From NCBI GenBank assembly GCA_943736015.1, contig OX031071.1, positions 33,822,619 through 33,886,618 on the forward strand: a DNA stretch of 64,000 nucleotides. Reading direction: 5' to 3'. This document shows positions 9,572 to 20,335 of this stretch, piece after piece (the first letter of the stretch is position 1; every line of letters starts with the position of its first letter). The stretch is from Tridacna crocea (Eukaryota; Mollusca; Bivalvia; Cardiida; Cardiidae). The position numbers and the translations under genes were made by a program. The notes below the pieces were generated by a model, which saw only the letters and a program-made list of their open reading frames with translations, ran no database searches and had not been told where the DNA came from.

Positions 9572-11635
9572 CACAGGAATCGGACGTTAAGTTGGTGAAA
9601 ATAGCTAAATGTCAGCCGAAGTGGTCACTCTCTATTATAAAATATACAAGGAGTGCAACGGATTTCCCATAAAAATTCGACACGACTGTCACCCAAAATC
9701 ATCGCTGAAAATGGGGTCAAATCAATATTAGCCGACATAAACACACATCTACCGTGCTCTTAAATATCTAATCTGTCAGATTTATTATGTCCCTACCTGC
9801 CGTGAATCACTCTTTCCGTGTCATTCATCGTATTTCCCTAGGGCGATATTCACCAAGAATCAGCCTCCCGGCGAATCCACCATGGTTCACCAACTTCCGG
9901 TTATCGGAGTAAATGAAAATGTCTGTTTACTTTTTCCAATAAATCACGTCAGAAAATGTTCATAAAATTTCCGTAGGTACAAGTTAAATCTAAGAAAAAT
10001 CATGTTATATTTATATCAACACAATCGATGCAAATCATATATATATATATAATTTTTTTGACTGTATAGGTATACACGTGTATTCTCCGGCCCCAATCAA
10101 AAATATGCCACAATTCCCGGCCCTAACGACCCCCTTGCTAAATATTTTATTGGCGGGTACATTTGAATAAAATTAGCACCAAATTAAAGCTTAGGTAATA
10201 ACTTTTCCAATGGTATATAGAAACTTGATTTTTCATGCATATGTAGCTATGATAAAAGCATTTGAAATTCTTCATTTTTTTTTTTGCTGAAATGCGTCGT
10301 AATTTGTTAGTGATAAAATCCGGCCCCAGGTGCTAAATATTTCATTTATTTGCCAAATCTAATAAGATTAGTACCAAATTAAAGCTTATTAACAACCTTT
10401 CTAATGGTATGTAGAAACTTGACTTTCCAAGCATGTGTAGCGTTTGAAATTCGTCCTTTTTTATTCCTAAAATGTATTGTAATTTTTTAGAGATTAAAAC
10501 CTGGCCCCTATATTTAAAACTTGTTTTTCCCTTGATTCTAAGAAAAGTTATATCGTAATAAAGTCCTTAACTTAAGCTCTTGAATGATATTAAGAAAATA
10601 AAAATTGACGCATGCATTATTGGGCAATTTGATTTTTAACATTATAAATTTTTAGAAGGGAATACACTGTATTTCTATGTGCGAATCCAACAACCTATCC
10701 AGCCCCTATAATAGAAATTAAACTTTTCAAACAATATAAAAAATTATGTTATAATTTCAAAGTTCATATGAAAGCCTGATATCTAGGCTTTAATTTAGTA
10801 ATATTCTGAGCACAACACAATGAAAAATAAAAGACTAAGCATAGGGGCCGGATTTGCGTTACTCATCCAATACCTGGAAGAAAATACGAAAATCTTATCT
10901 ACTTTTGATTGACAATATTTCAGACAGTTTTGCAATGACCATATTGTATTTCATATCATATGAAAGTCTGAAATCTAGGCTTTAATTAAATACTTTTTAG
11001 AGCACAATACAACGAAAAATAAAAGATTTAGCATAGGGCCGGATTTGAGTAACTCATAAAATACCTGGAAGAAAAATACGAAAATCTCACCCACTTTTGA
11101 TTGACAATATTTCAAAAAGTTTTGCAATGACCATATTGTGTTTCATATCATATAAAAGTCTGACATCTAGGCTTCATTTTAATACTATTCTGAGCATAAT
11201 ACAACGAAAAATAAAAGATTTTAAATGGGGGCAGCAAGGGCCGGGAATTATGACCCATTTTGACAGGTAGGGCCGGGGAATACACTTTGCCCCATTCACT
11301 CCGATAACCGGAAGTTGGTGAACCATGGTGGATTCGCCGAGGCCGATTCTTGCTAAATATCGCCCTAGGAAAATCGGATGAATGACGCGGAAAGAGTGAC
11401 TTGGGGCAGGTAGGGACTTACTAAATCTGCAGATTAGATATTTAAGAGCACGGTAGGTATGTGTTTATGTCGGTTAATATTGATTTGACCCCATTTTCAG
11501 CGATGATTTTGGGTGACAGTCGTGTCGAATTTTTATGGGAGATCCGTTGCACTCCTTGTATATTTATAATAGAGAGAGAACACTTTGGCTGACATTTAGC
11601 TATTTTCACCAACTAAACGTCCGATTCCTGTGCTT
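9572..11635. mobile_element. Long foldback element, ~350-bp TIRs
   Basis: Arms at 9572-9925 and about 11285-11632 are inverted copies, starting CACAGGAATCGGACGTT. They are flanked by the same 7 bases CTTGATG. The interior has two imperfect ~200-bp direct repeats at 10090-10500 (TACCAAATTAAAGCTTA units) and three at about 10740-11225 (AATCTAGGCTTTAATT units). It contains no transposase. The superfamily is uncertain; long TIRs are MULE-like but the flanking duplication is shorter than 9 bp. Confidence 0.7.
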
Positions 11636-11639
11636 GATG

Positions 11640-13060
11640 TTACATGTATTTATCTGTATGGCGTGAGTCGGATGATTAAGAATAGTACAAATTTTGAAGA
11701 CCCTTCTGCTGAGGGCAAACTGATCTAACTGCAACCTTTGAGAACTTTTACTTACAGTGCTACAACACTAGTACTGGCCGTTGTGATCTTATAACATTGA
11801 ACTTTTAACGCTGATAACAACTTATGACTGAATTTCAACACCTTCTAAATACACAAACAACACTCGTCAAAACTCGGCCGATTCCGTAAGAATGTATAAC
11901 TTGATCAACAGATCACTCGGATTTTCCAGAATAATATGGACAGCAGATGACTAGAAGATGTGCTTACATAATCTCATGCTCCTTGATCTTTCTTGTTACA
12001 GTCAGTTGGCCTTGAGCAGAGATAAACAAAAATGCAATGCAGCTGGGTTTTTGCGGAAATATTGCTTTAAGATGATTTGAACATTTAGATTATTTTGCCT
12101 TAGCGCAAACTGGTGAACTTGCGTATATGCAACTGTAAAACAGCTGTAAGTTTAAAATAGTATTCATCTGTTGACCGTTTATTGTGAGCGAGGTGAAGAT
12201 GAGGGACAAAAGACGCAGAGATGTGCAAGGGATATGACCCTAGTGGACAGGTCTTTGAGTGAACATTTTCAGAATGAACTGGTTATCTCACTTTTGCAAT
12301 CTCAGTAACCAGACTGTCCATTCACAATACTGACCAGCATAGATCTGATTAGGCATCCTTCACCCTAGGATGTATTAACCCTTGGGGTGCTAAGTGCTAC
12401 TTTATGACCCTTTGTGGACAGTGAAGATCAAGATCAGACTACACACTACATGCTGTCTGATTTTGGATCTACACTGTCTGATGAGGATTTTTTTTCTTGT
12501 CTCAAAAATACCTGTGAACAGCAACTAGTTAAAACTTTGGGGTTTTCTGTAGCTTGAAAATTTATTTTTATTCTTTTTGCAGGTTAAGGATTAAATTATT
12601 TTCATTTCTCCTCTTTCTCCCCTTCCATCCATGTTTCATCTTGATGATATTCTAAAAACTTTAAATCAATCTCAAATGTTGATTTAACAATCCTGTGGGG
12701 CTTTAAAATTTATTGAGAAAAACTGAATTTATTTAGGATGTTCTCTTTTTCCTCACAGCGTTTTTTCATCATTTGAAAGAATTTATCATCTTGTAATCAG
12801 ATAGAGTTGAATAGAGCATTTTCATAGGAAAAAAAAGCAAAAGTGCACAACAAATTAGCTCTCTTCACTTCATATTCTCCATGTCAAATTAATTCACATA
12901 CTTTTTAATGGTATGATTTGCATTCAAATACAATTATACGCCTTATTGTTTACCCATGGCTGTTACTGAGCCTTTAAGCCTTCAACAAACAACAATATTT
13001 TAGACTCGTCCACTTGTGGATGACAAGATAAAAGTGGCTTTTGTTATAGATGTGTCTTAG
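11640..13060. other. Unique-looking interval upstream of the TRIM-like gene
   Basis: No coding exon is recognised. It could hold the upstream non-coding exon and promoter of the gene at 14040, but no TATA or initiator stands out. The only repeat seen is the short palindrome at 12418-12485. Confidence 0.5.
12418..12485. repeat. Short dispersed palindrome (GATCAAGATCAGACT)
   Basis: GAAGATCAAGATCAGACT is followed by an inverted GTCTGATTTTGGATCTACAC, making an imperfect hairpin. The same motif recurs at 16381-16430, 36550-36600 and 50745-50815, with related palindromes and different loops. Confidence 0.6.
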
Positions 13061-13061
13061 G

Positions 13062-13140
13062 GTTGAAAACATTGTGGGTAAAGGAGAAAATACTGCTTAC
13101 CAGCATTCTATCCTTTCTTCTCAATGTTTTTGAAAGCATT
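13062..13140 (+). mobile_element. TTAA MITE core fragment
   Basis: Core halves GAAAACATTGTGGGTAAAGG and CCTTTCTTCTCAATGTTTT with a CTTACCAGCA centre. Both outer flanks are lost. Confidence 0.7.
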
Positions 13141-13188
13141 TCTCTATAGAATTATCAAAACTTTGTACTGTGTGACAAAGCATTACAT

Positions 13189-13410
13189 GTTTACCACACA
13201 ATCCCGAGTTTTAATGATCCTTGGAAAGAAGCCTTTTGAAAACATTGTGGGAAAAGGAGAAAATGCTGGTTACCAGCATTTTCTCCTTTTCCCACAATGT
13301 TTTCTACCCAATGAAAGAAAAGTTGCACCATTTTAGCCACATTGAAATTGTCATCTGCAAATGCTTTCAATTTAGACAAGGCTAAAATTTTATCGTGCAG
13401 TAAAGGGTTA
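13189..13410 (+). mobile_element. TTAA MITE
   Basis: Ends GTTTACCACACAATCC and GTAAAGGGTTA with an intact palindromic core at about 13237-13302. Outer TTAA bases are partly mutated. Confidence 0.85.
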
Positions 13411-13570
13411 TATTCTGACTTGTTCAGATTATTTCAGACCATCGCTAAAGTTAATACTAAGTATATACATGTACATGTAGCTAGGAAGGGTGAGGAAATT
13501 ATAGTTTCAAAGGTGATAGAACATTATTGCAAAAGAGCGATTACTTTGCAGTAGGCAAATGCTTATTTTT

Positions 13571-13760
13571 CTAAAGCCTTCAGAAAACATTGTGGGAAAA
13601 GGAGTAAATGCTGGTAACCAGCATTTACTCTTTTTCCCACAATGTTTTCTACCCTTCACAAAACATATTCCAAAATTTTAGTCATCTATACTTATTTTGT
13701 CGTCAACAAATGCGTTGGATTTGGACAAGCCTAAAATATTGTCGTATGGTAATGAGTTAA
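13571..13760 (+). mobile_element. TTAA MITE, 5'-truncated
   Basis: The copy begins inside the left flank (AAAGCCTTCAGAAAAC). The core carries the variant GAGTAAATGC/GCATTTACTC on both arms, so the palindrome has stayed symmetrical. The right end is GGTAATGAGTTAA. Confidence 0.85.
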
Positions 13761-13765
13761 TATAT

Positions 13766-13991
13766 TTAACCCTTTAAACAAATGAAAAAAATATACTTGT
13801 CCAAAAGAGTTGGAGACGACAATTTAAAAGCGTCTTGAACGATAAAATTTGTCTTAGGTATGAAAGAAATTATTGTGGGAAAAGGATAAAACACTGGCTT
13901 TCTGTATTTTCTCCTTTTCACAAAATGTTTTCCAAAGGACTGTAACTATATAAGGTTTGGTAAAATTCAGAGTTTTGTGGTTAAGGGTTAA
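13766..13991 (-). mobile_element. TTAA MITE beside the TRIM-like gene's splice acceptor
   Basis: TTAACCCTTTAAAC to GGTTAAGGGTTAA. The core is decayed on the right arm (CTGTATTTTCTCC). It ends 24 bp before the AG of the splice acceptor at 14014-14015, so it would lie at the 3' end of the inferred intron. Confidence 0.75.
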
Positions 13992-13998
13992 TGTTTGT

Positions 13999-14016
13999 TT
14001 CCTTTCTATTTATAGA
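13999..14016 (+). other. Probable 3' splice site of a 5'UTR intron
   Basis: The polypyrimidine tract TTCCTTTCTATTTATAG ends at 14015, 24 bp before the ATG at 14040, with no in-frame ATG between. This fits a non-coding first exon upstream and a single coding exon, a common arrangement in TRIM-like genes. The donor was not identified. Confidence 0.55.
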
Positions 14017-14039
14017 CGTGACATCTTGCACCTGGCATT

Positions 14040-15794
14040 ATGGAAGTGTCTGGACGAAATCAGACAGGGAGTGACAACACAACAACAGGTGTTCAATGCG
14101 ATCCCTGTTTATTATTGAACAAAAATATAAATGCTAAACATTACTGTGTTGAGTGTGACGAATTTTTCTGTAACAATTGTTCTTCTGCTCATAAACTGTT
14201 TAAAGTATCAAGAAATCACAAGTTATTATCGGGGGATGAGATACCTTCACAGAAACTTACTTCAGCACAGCAAAATGTCTGTTCTAAACACAGTGGGGAA
14301 ATATTAAAGTACTTTTGTAAGATTCATAAGAACTTTTACTGCACAGTTTGTATAACTCGTGATCACAAGAATTGTACCATTGAATATATAGATGATATTG
14401 CACAAGACTTTGAGACAAGTCCAGAGTATACAACTTTAACAGAGAAATTATCAAGTCTTCTACAGCTGTTAAAAGATATAAAGAAAACTTCCACAAGACA
14501 CAGCCAAGACTTACAAACAGTGCACGCCCAGTTTGTATCAAGTGTGAAATCCTTACGTACAGAAATCAACAAACTTCTAGATTCCATGGAAACAACCATT
14601 TTGAAAGAAGCCCAGGATGTGAAGGAGTTTGATACAAAAGCTGCTCAAACTGTGTCTACAACGTGTGATACAATGACCACAGACATCAATGAAATTGTCT
14701 CTAACTTGGACAAACATAAACAATACAAACAACAGCGACAGTTGGTGATCTCCGCAAAGAAAGCTGAAACCCTCATTTCTGACATAGAAAATAAAATGGC
14801 TGACATATCCAGTCAAAACAAAATTAGAAATTATAAATTTCACAAAAATGAGGAAATGTTACATTTACTTCAATCTATGTACAATCTTGGTACATTAGTG
14901 GATAGAGAGAAGGAGGGAGGAAAAACAGAAATGGAGAGAAAAGAGAAAGAAAACGTAAAGCTTGTCAACAAAGATCCCAAATCTGTTAGAGCCAGTTATG
15001 TAGGACAAATCAATGTTAAACATTCAGAAGATAAAGATAACTGTTATATTACAGGCAGTGTAATGATAGATCCATACAGAATAGTTCTAACAGATCATCT
15101 CAACTCAAGTGTAAAACTTGTAAATGTTGACAGTAACAGTATTCTATCTTATCTAAAACTTTCCACACAACCATGGGATGTTACTTGTATTGATAAAAGT
15201 CAGCTTGTCATTACACGTAACAATAAATTAGTTTTTGTAAATGTTGGACAGACTTTGACTGTAAACAAAGAACTTCAAGTTAATGGAGGCTGTAGAGGAA
15301 TTATTTTTAATGATAATCAATTATTTGTGTCATTTGATGTACCAAAACCTGCTGTTAAATTAATAAGTCTACATGGAGAAATATTGAAAACATTTTCTAC
15401 AGACCAAAATGGACAACCTCTGTTTAAACGTCCCTTGTATATTTGTCTTAGTAATTCCAAGTCTACACTATTTGTTAGTGACTGTGAGACAAACAGTGTG
15501 ACAAGTGTGGATTTACGGGGTAAAGTTCAAAATGTTTACAGAGATACTAACCTGGTGTCTCCACATGGTCTGACTGTAGATAGATATGATAATATTTATA
15601 TAGCTGGACGTGGTTCACACAACATACACCTGATATCTACACAGTGTAGACCCATACAAATATTACTGGATAAAACACAAGGAATGGAAGGTCCACAGTC
15701 AGTGACATATTGTGAAACAGAAAACAAACTTTATATCAGCCATTATTGGTTATCATCTAAAGGAAATGTTTTGTCTGTTTATCAACTACAGTAG
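14040..15794 (+). CDS. TRIM-like protein: two B-boxes, coiled coil, NHL-like propeller
   Basis: A 584-residue intact frame, the longest in the window. Residues 20-60 have B-box 1 spacing (C20, C23, C36, C39, C44, C47, H51, H60). Residues 81-112 are B-box 2 (C81, H84, C93, H96, C101, C104, H109), with C112 where many relatives have a final histidine. Residues about 125-275 are charged, heptad-like and lysine/glutamate-rich, fitting a coiled coil. After a hydrophilic linker (VDREKEGGKTEMERKEKE) residues about 325-584 show repeated beta-blade units such as GLTVDRYDNIYIAGRGSHNI, an NHL-type signature. There is no RING domain, so E3 ligase activity is not supported; such proteins usually act as oligomeric adaptors or antagonists, often in innate immunity. 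The ATG is the first in the exon after a splice acceptor. Bivalves have large families of such genes. The family assignment is firm, the function is inferred. Confidence 0.92.
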   Translation: MEVSGRNQTGSDNTTTGVQCDPCLLLNKNINAKHYCVECDEFFCNNCSSAHKLFKVSRNHKLLSGDEIPSQKLTSAQQNVCSKHSGEILKYFCKIHKNFYCTVCITRDHKNCTIEYIDDIAQDFETSPEYTTLTEKLSSLLQLLKDIKKTSTRHSQDLQTVHAQFVSSVKSLRTEINKLLDSMETTILKEAQDVKEFDTKAAQTVSTTCDTMTTDINEIVSNLDKHKQYKQQRQLVISAKKAETLISDIENKMADISSQNKIRNYKFHKNEEMLHLLQSMYNLGTLVDREKEGGKTEMERKEKENVKLVNKDPKSVRASYVGQINVKHSEDKDNCYITGSVMIDPYRIVLTDHLNSSVKLVNVDSNSILSYLKLSTQPWDVTCIDKSQLVITRNNKLVFVNVGQTLTVNKELQVNGGCRGIIFNDNQLFVSFDVPKPAVKLISLHGEILKTFSTDQNGQPLFKRPLYICLSNSKSTLFVSDCETNSVTSVDLRGKVQNVYRDTNLVSPHGLTVDRYDNIYIAGRGSHNIHLISTQCRPIQILLDKTQGMEGPQSVTYCETENKLYISHYWLSSKGNVLSVYQLQ

Positions 15795-15865
15795 AAAACA
15801 ACACATACTGGTGACCTGCTGTAAGGGTAAGTCTATTTAACCTTGTACCACACTGTTTTGTGTTT

Positions 15866-16070
15866 TTAACCCTTTACTACACCAACTTGACTTTTAATGA
15901 CCCTGAAGAAGAATTGTTTGGGAAACATTGTGGAAAAAGAAGAAAATGCTGGTAACCAGGATTTTCTTCTTTTCCCACAATGTTTTCTACAATATCAAAG
16001 ACAGAATTTATCATTTGAACATCATTTTACTTGCTTATTCAATTTTTTCCCTTTAATAGTAAAGAGGTAA
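15866..16070 (+). mobile_element. TTAA MITE 3' of the TRIM-like gene
   Basis: TTAACCCTTTACTAC to GTAAAGAGGTAA. The core is nearly symmetrical (AAAAAGAAGAAAATGCTGGT against its partner). It starts 71 bp after the stop codon and may lie in the 3'UTR. Confidence 0.85.
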
Positions 16071-16084
16071 CAATCGTGAGTCAT

Positions 16085-16220
16085 AAGACTTCATAATAAT
16101 ATTGTGGGTAAAGGAGAAATTGTTCTAACTAGCAATTTCTCCTTTTCCCACAATGTTTTCTCCACATTCAATGAAAAATCTGGTGATTTGAGCAACATTT
16201 AATAGGAGAAATTGTAGAAA
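16085..16220 (+). mobile_element. TTAA MITE fragment with altered core
   Basis: Core ATATTGTGGGTAAAGGAG followed by AAATTG/CAATTT in place of the usual AAATGC/GCATTT. The right flank is partly present and the ends are lost. Confidence 0.65.
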
Positions 16221-16242
16221 TAGTAGATTTGTTCAACTTTCA

Positions 16243-16435
16243 GTAAGGTCCTGTGTGGCTCAGTGGTAAAGTGTAGGACTTGTGACCTGGAGGTCCCATG
16301 TTCGAACCTCGATGGCTGCATTTTTTTTTCACAGGAGTGTCTTCAACTCCCAGCAATGTTTATGTATTACTGTACATTGTGTAGATCAAGATCAGCCTGC
16401 ACAGAACATAAAGTTTGATCCTAGATGTAAATAGT
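16243..16435 (+). mobile_element. tRNA-derived SINE (second family)
   Basis: Head TGTGGCTCAGTGGTAAAGTG (A-box) and GTTCGAACCTC (B-box) within 75 bp, followed by a T-run and an unrelated body that includes a GATCAAGATCAG palindrome. The acceptor stem does not close well, so this is a SINE head and not a working tRNA gene. Confidence 0.6.
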
Positions 16436-16444
16436 TGTATAAAA

Positions 16445-16522
16445 TAGAAATGTTTTGTCTGTTAATCAACTACAGTAGAAAACAACATATACTGTTGACA
16501 TGTTGTATGGATATGTCTATTT
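16445..16522 (+). pseudogene. Duplicated 3' end of the TRIM-like gene
   Basis: About 75 bp closely matching 15761-15836. It includes the last codons (GTCTGTTAATCAACTACAG, then TAG) and the start of the 3' flank (AAAACAACATATACTG). Only this tail remains, so it is a leftover of a tandem duplicate or of a local duplication event. Confidence 0.8.
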
Positions 16523-16563
16523 TCATCATCAATTGTTAACTGTAGTAGTAGCAGGAATGATAT

Positions 16564-18320
16564 TTAACCCTTTACTACACATTCCTGAATTTTAACGACC
16601 CTGAGAAATAAGCCTTTTGAAAACATTGTGGAGAAAAGGAGAAAATGCTTGTAACCAGCATTTTTAGCTCACCAGAGCACATAGTGCTCAGGGTGAGCTA
16701 TTGTGATCAGTTGTCCTCCGCTGTCCATCTGTCCGTCCATCTGTCTGTCTGTCTGTCTGTCTGTCCATCCGTAAACAATTACTAAAAAATCTTCTCCTCT
16801 GAAACCACCCATCAGATTTCAATGAAACTTCACAGAAATGATCCTTAGGTGATGCACTTTCAAAATACATCAAAGATTTGAATTCCATGAAGAACTCTGG
16901 TTGCCATGGCAACCGAAAGAAAAAACTTTAAAAATCTTCTTGCCCCAAACTGTAAGGGCTAGAGCTTTCATATTTGGCATGTATCATCATCTAGTGGCCC
17001 TCTACCAAAATACTTCAAATTATGGCCCTGGTGTCGAAAATGGCCCTATGTTGTGGGTTCTAGGATTTCACATAGAGATAAAGAAGGAAATCTTTAAAAA
17101 TCTTCTTGTCCCAAACCGTAAGGGCTAGAGCTTTCATATTTGGCATATAGCATCATCTAGAGGCCCTCTACCAAAATACTTCAAATTATGGGCCTAGTAT
17201 TGAAAATGGCCCTATGTTGTGGGGTCTCAGATTTCACAAAGAGATAAAGAAGGAAACCGTTAAATATCTTCTTGTCCCAAACCGTAAGGGCTAGAGCTTT
17301 CATATTTGGCATGCAGCAGCATCTCGTGGCCCTCTACTGAAATACGTCAAATTATGGTCCTGGTTTGAAAGTTAGTCCTTTGTTGTTGGTCTTGGATTTC
17401 ACATAGAGACAAGGAAGGATATCTTTAAAAATTTTCTTGTCCCAAATGGTAATGGCCAGAGCTCGCATATGTGGCATGTATTATCATCTAGTAGCCCTCT
17501 CCCAAAATACTTCATATTATTGCCCTAATATAAAATGTTGGCCCCTATGTTGTGGGTCTTCAGAAAATTTTCAGAAATCTCTTTGTCCCAAATGGTAATG
17601 GCCAGAGCTTTCATATTTGGTATGTAGCATCATCTAGTAGCCCTCTACCAAAATCCCTTAAATTATTACCCTAGTGTTGAAAATGGCCCTATGTTGTGGG
17701 TTCTCGGATTTCACATAGTGATAAAGAAGAAAATCTTGGAAAATCTTCTTGTCCCAAACCATAAAGGCTAGAGCTTGGCATGTAGCATCATCTAGTGGCC
17801 CTCTACCAAAATACTTTAAAATATGGCCCTGGTATGAAAGTTAGCCCTATGTTGTTGGTCTCAATAATTCTACCTAGCACGTATTTTGAATAATTTCACT
17901 TTGATCTTCATTCTTACAGTAGGTTTTGCTTGTCCAGTGTGGAATTTTGAAGTCTCAAGTCAAATTGACTTTAGACTTGGTAAACATGTTTGTTACATTG
18001 CCTGCTCTTTGCAACTATTATACCTCCTTGACAACTGGCGGTGGGATTGCATATTTTGCGACAATTTTCTGTTCTTGTTTCATTATCATTTGCCCTTAAA
18101 CCTCAGTGTTTGGTAATTATCTTCATTGTAGACCTTTAATGCTTAGTACTCAGGTGAGCGATATAGGACCATCATGGTCCTCTTGTTTCCTTTACTTTTC
18201 CCACAAAGTTTTCTGACCGATTAAAGAACATGTGTGCCATTTGGGCCACTATGAATGTATTGTCTGCAAATGCTTTCAATTTGGAAAGGTCTAAAATGTG
18301 GTTGTGTTGTAAAGGGTTAA
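16564..18320 (+). mobile_element. TTAA MITE split by a Helitron-like element
   Basis: The left half (16564-16665) begins TTAACCCTTTACTACAC and breaks off after GTAACCAGCATTTTT in the core. The right half (18186-18320) resumes TTTCCTTTACTTTTCCCAC and ends GTAAAGGGTTAA. At 18317 a further, badly decayed copy begins from the same TTAA. Confidence 0.85.
16666..18185 (+). mobile_element. Helitron/Helentron-like element, 'GAGCAC' family
   Basis: The 5' hairpin is AGCTCACCAGAGCAC/GTGCTCAGGGTGAGCT. The 3' hairpin is AGGACCATCATGGTCCT, followed by CTTG and host T's. After a CTGTCTGT microsatellite come about six direct repeats of roughly 150 bp (GGGCTAGAGCTTTCATATTT ... GGCCCTCTACCAAAATAC). No Rep/helicase frame, so non-autonomous. 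Same family as 26483-28703, 41578-43709 and 48844-50111. Confidence 0.65.
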
Positions 18321-18549
18321 CCCTTTGCTTCACAATTCGGAATTTTAATAGAATTGAAAGAGACGGCTTTCAATTGTCTGTTTTTGTATTAGCCATCATT
18401 TGTTTAACCAAATCCAACACATTGAAGGCTTCTGTTTGTTGCACAACAATCACTTTTGAAAACAATGTAGTAAAAGCAGAAATTTATTTAATTGTACTTA
18501 ATTATTCATTCTAAGGCAATTTACTGTATGTCCTTACCAAGCATTCCCT

Positions 18550-19317
18550 AGTTATTATGATGCTGTTAAAGAAAATAGAAAACATTGAGGGAAAAAGAGA
18601 AAATTATGGTAACCAGCATTTTTAGCTCTACTGGCTTTCAGCCAGCAGAGCTTATGTCATGGAGTGGTTTCTGTCGCCTGTCCACCCGTCTGTCTGTCCG
18701 TCCGTTAGTCTTTTTCTTGTTTACGTGATAAAGTCTGCCAGATTTTCATGAAATTCGCACAGTTTGTTTATTTGATCAATAGCTTCAACCCTATTGATTT
18801 TGAGAAAAATCCAACAAACAGAATGGGAAAAGTAGCCATTTCAAAATTGAAAATTTCTAATTCATGTTAATGCGGTAAAGTCTGTCTTTCTTGTCAGATT
18901 TTCATGAAAATCACACAGTTTGTTTATCTTATCAGTTATTATGATTCTGTTAAAGAAAATAGAAACCATTGAGGGAAAAAGAGAAAATTATGGTAACCAG
19001 CATTTTCAGCTCTACTGGCTTTCAGGCAACAAAGCTTTTGTCATGGCGTGGTTTTTGTCGTCCGTCGGCCCGTCTGTCCGTCCGTCTGTCCTTGTTTACA
19101 TGATAAATTCTGCCAGATTATCATGAAACTTGCACAGTTTGTTTATTTCATCAATAGCTTCAACCCTTTTGATTTTTAGAAAAATTCCAACAAACAGTAT
19201 GGGAAAAGTAGCCATTTCAAGTTGCAAATTTCAAATTCTTGTTTACGGGATAAAATGTGCATTTGTAATTTGATTTTTGTGAAACTTGCAGAGTTTGTTT
19301 ATCTCAACAATAGCTTC
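18550..19317 (+). repeat. 384-bp tandem duplication spanning MITE and Helitron-like start
   Basis: Two consecutive ~384-bp units (18550-18933 and 18934-19317). Each contains a MITE left half ending AACCAGCATTTT and the first ~300 bp of a CTAG-family element. The duplication happened after the Helitron-like insertion. Confidence 0.8.
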
Positions 19318-19522
19318 AACCCTATCGATTTTGAAATAAATCCACAAGCACTATGGGAAAAGAAACCATTTCCAGTTGAAAATTACTAATTCTTGTTTAC
19401 GCGATAAAGTCTGCATTTCTTGTTTGTCTTTTTGCAACATGAATTCATAATGTATGCTAGCATAAAAGCAAAATTTAATTCGCTGTCTGTAGAGCATATT
19501 CAGGCCCTTCAGGGCCTTCTAG
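18624..19522 (+). mobile_element. Helitron/Helentron-like element, 'CTAG' family, inside a MITE
   Basis: It begins AGCTCTACTGGCTTTCAGCC and ends CAGGCCCTTCAGGGCCTTCTAG. The host MITE is recognisable on both sides: 18530-18623 on the left, 19523-19615 (ACAGTGTTTTCTACC) on the right. Internal units match 6626-7823 in opposite orientation. Confidence 0.7.
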
Positions 19523-19617
19523 TTCTTCATTTGCTACAGTGTTTTCTACCATTTCAAAAAACAAGTTTTACAGTTGTTGGGTCATTCTTTTTGGTATTCA
19601 GCAAAACATTTCAAATA

Positions 19618-19832
19618 AGTCTTTACTGAACGACAAACTTTTAGGCTTGTTCAAATCAGAAGCATTTGCAGACTACAAAATAAAAGTGACTGAAAAATTG
19701 AAACTTGAGTTTAGAAGGGTATAAAACATTGTGGGAAAAGGATAAAATGCTGGTTCTTCTTTTAACACAATGTTTTCACAAGTCCTCTTCCTCTGGGTTG
19801 TAAAAACTAGGGATTGTTTGGTAAAAGGTTAA
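19618..19832 (-). mobile_element. TTAA MITE
   Basis: Left flank ACTGAACGACAAACTTTTAG, right end GGTAAAAGGTTAA. About 20 bp of the right core arm is deleted (GCTGGTTCTTCTTTTAACAC). Confidence 0.75.
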
Positions 19833-20335
19833 AGGTGGGTATTTAGATTTTTTACATGTCACCAAATTGAAAAAAATATAAAAACATATTACTGAAGTTT
19901 TTTTGAAAAAAAAAAAACAATACAAATCATCAATAATTAACAATCATAAAATTACCCCCCCCAAAAAAAATTTAATAATATTCCTTTAAAGGCTACGTAC
20001 CTTCTGAAGCTATTTTTAGATTTCGTGCAAAAAAAAAATTATTGTGGAATGTTAAGTGACTAATGATGCTTAAAATCCATTACATAACAAACACTTTATT
20101 ATTTTACATAATGTCCTCTTCGGATGCTATGTTTGAAACTGCATATGTGTATTTCCGGTATATAAATGAGCAAGTTGCTCATGTATGGATGATTTTTTTT
20201 TGTACATTGGTAAAATTTTCGTCACAGAATCTGAAGGGCCACCTTTAAGGCTTGCATAAATTATTTGTCATTTAGTAAAGATTTTCAAAGGCTGTCTGTT
20301 ACAGGGGTATAAAAACTTGTGAAGTTGAAGTAATT

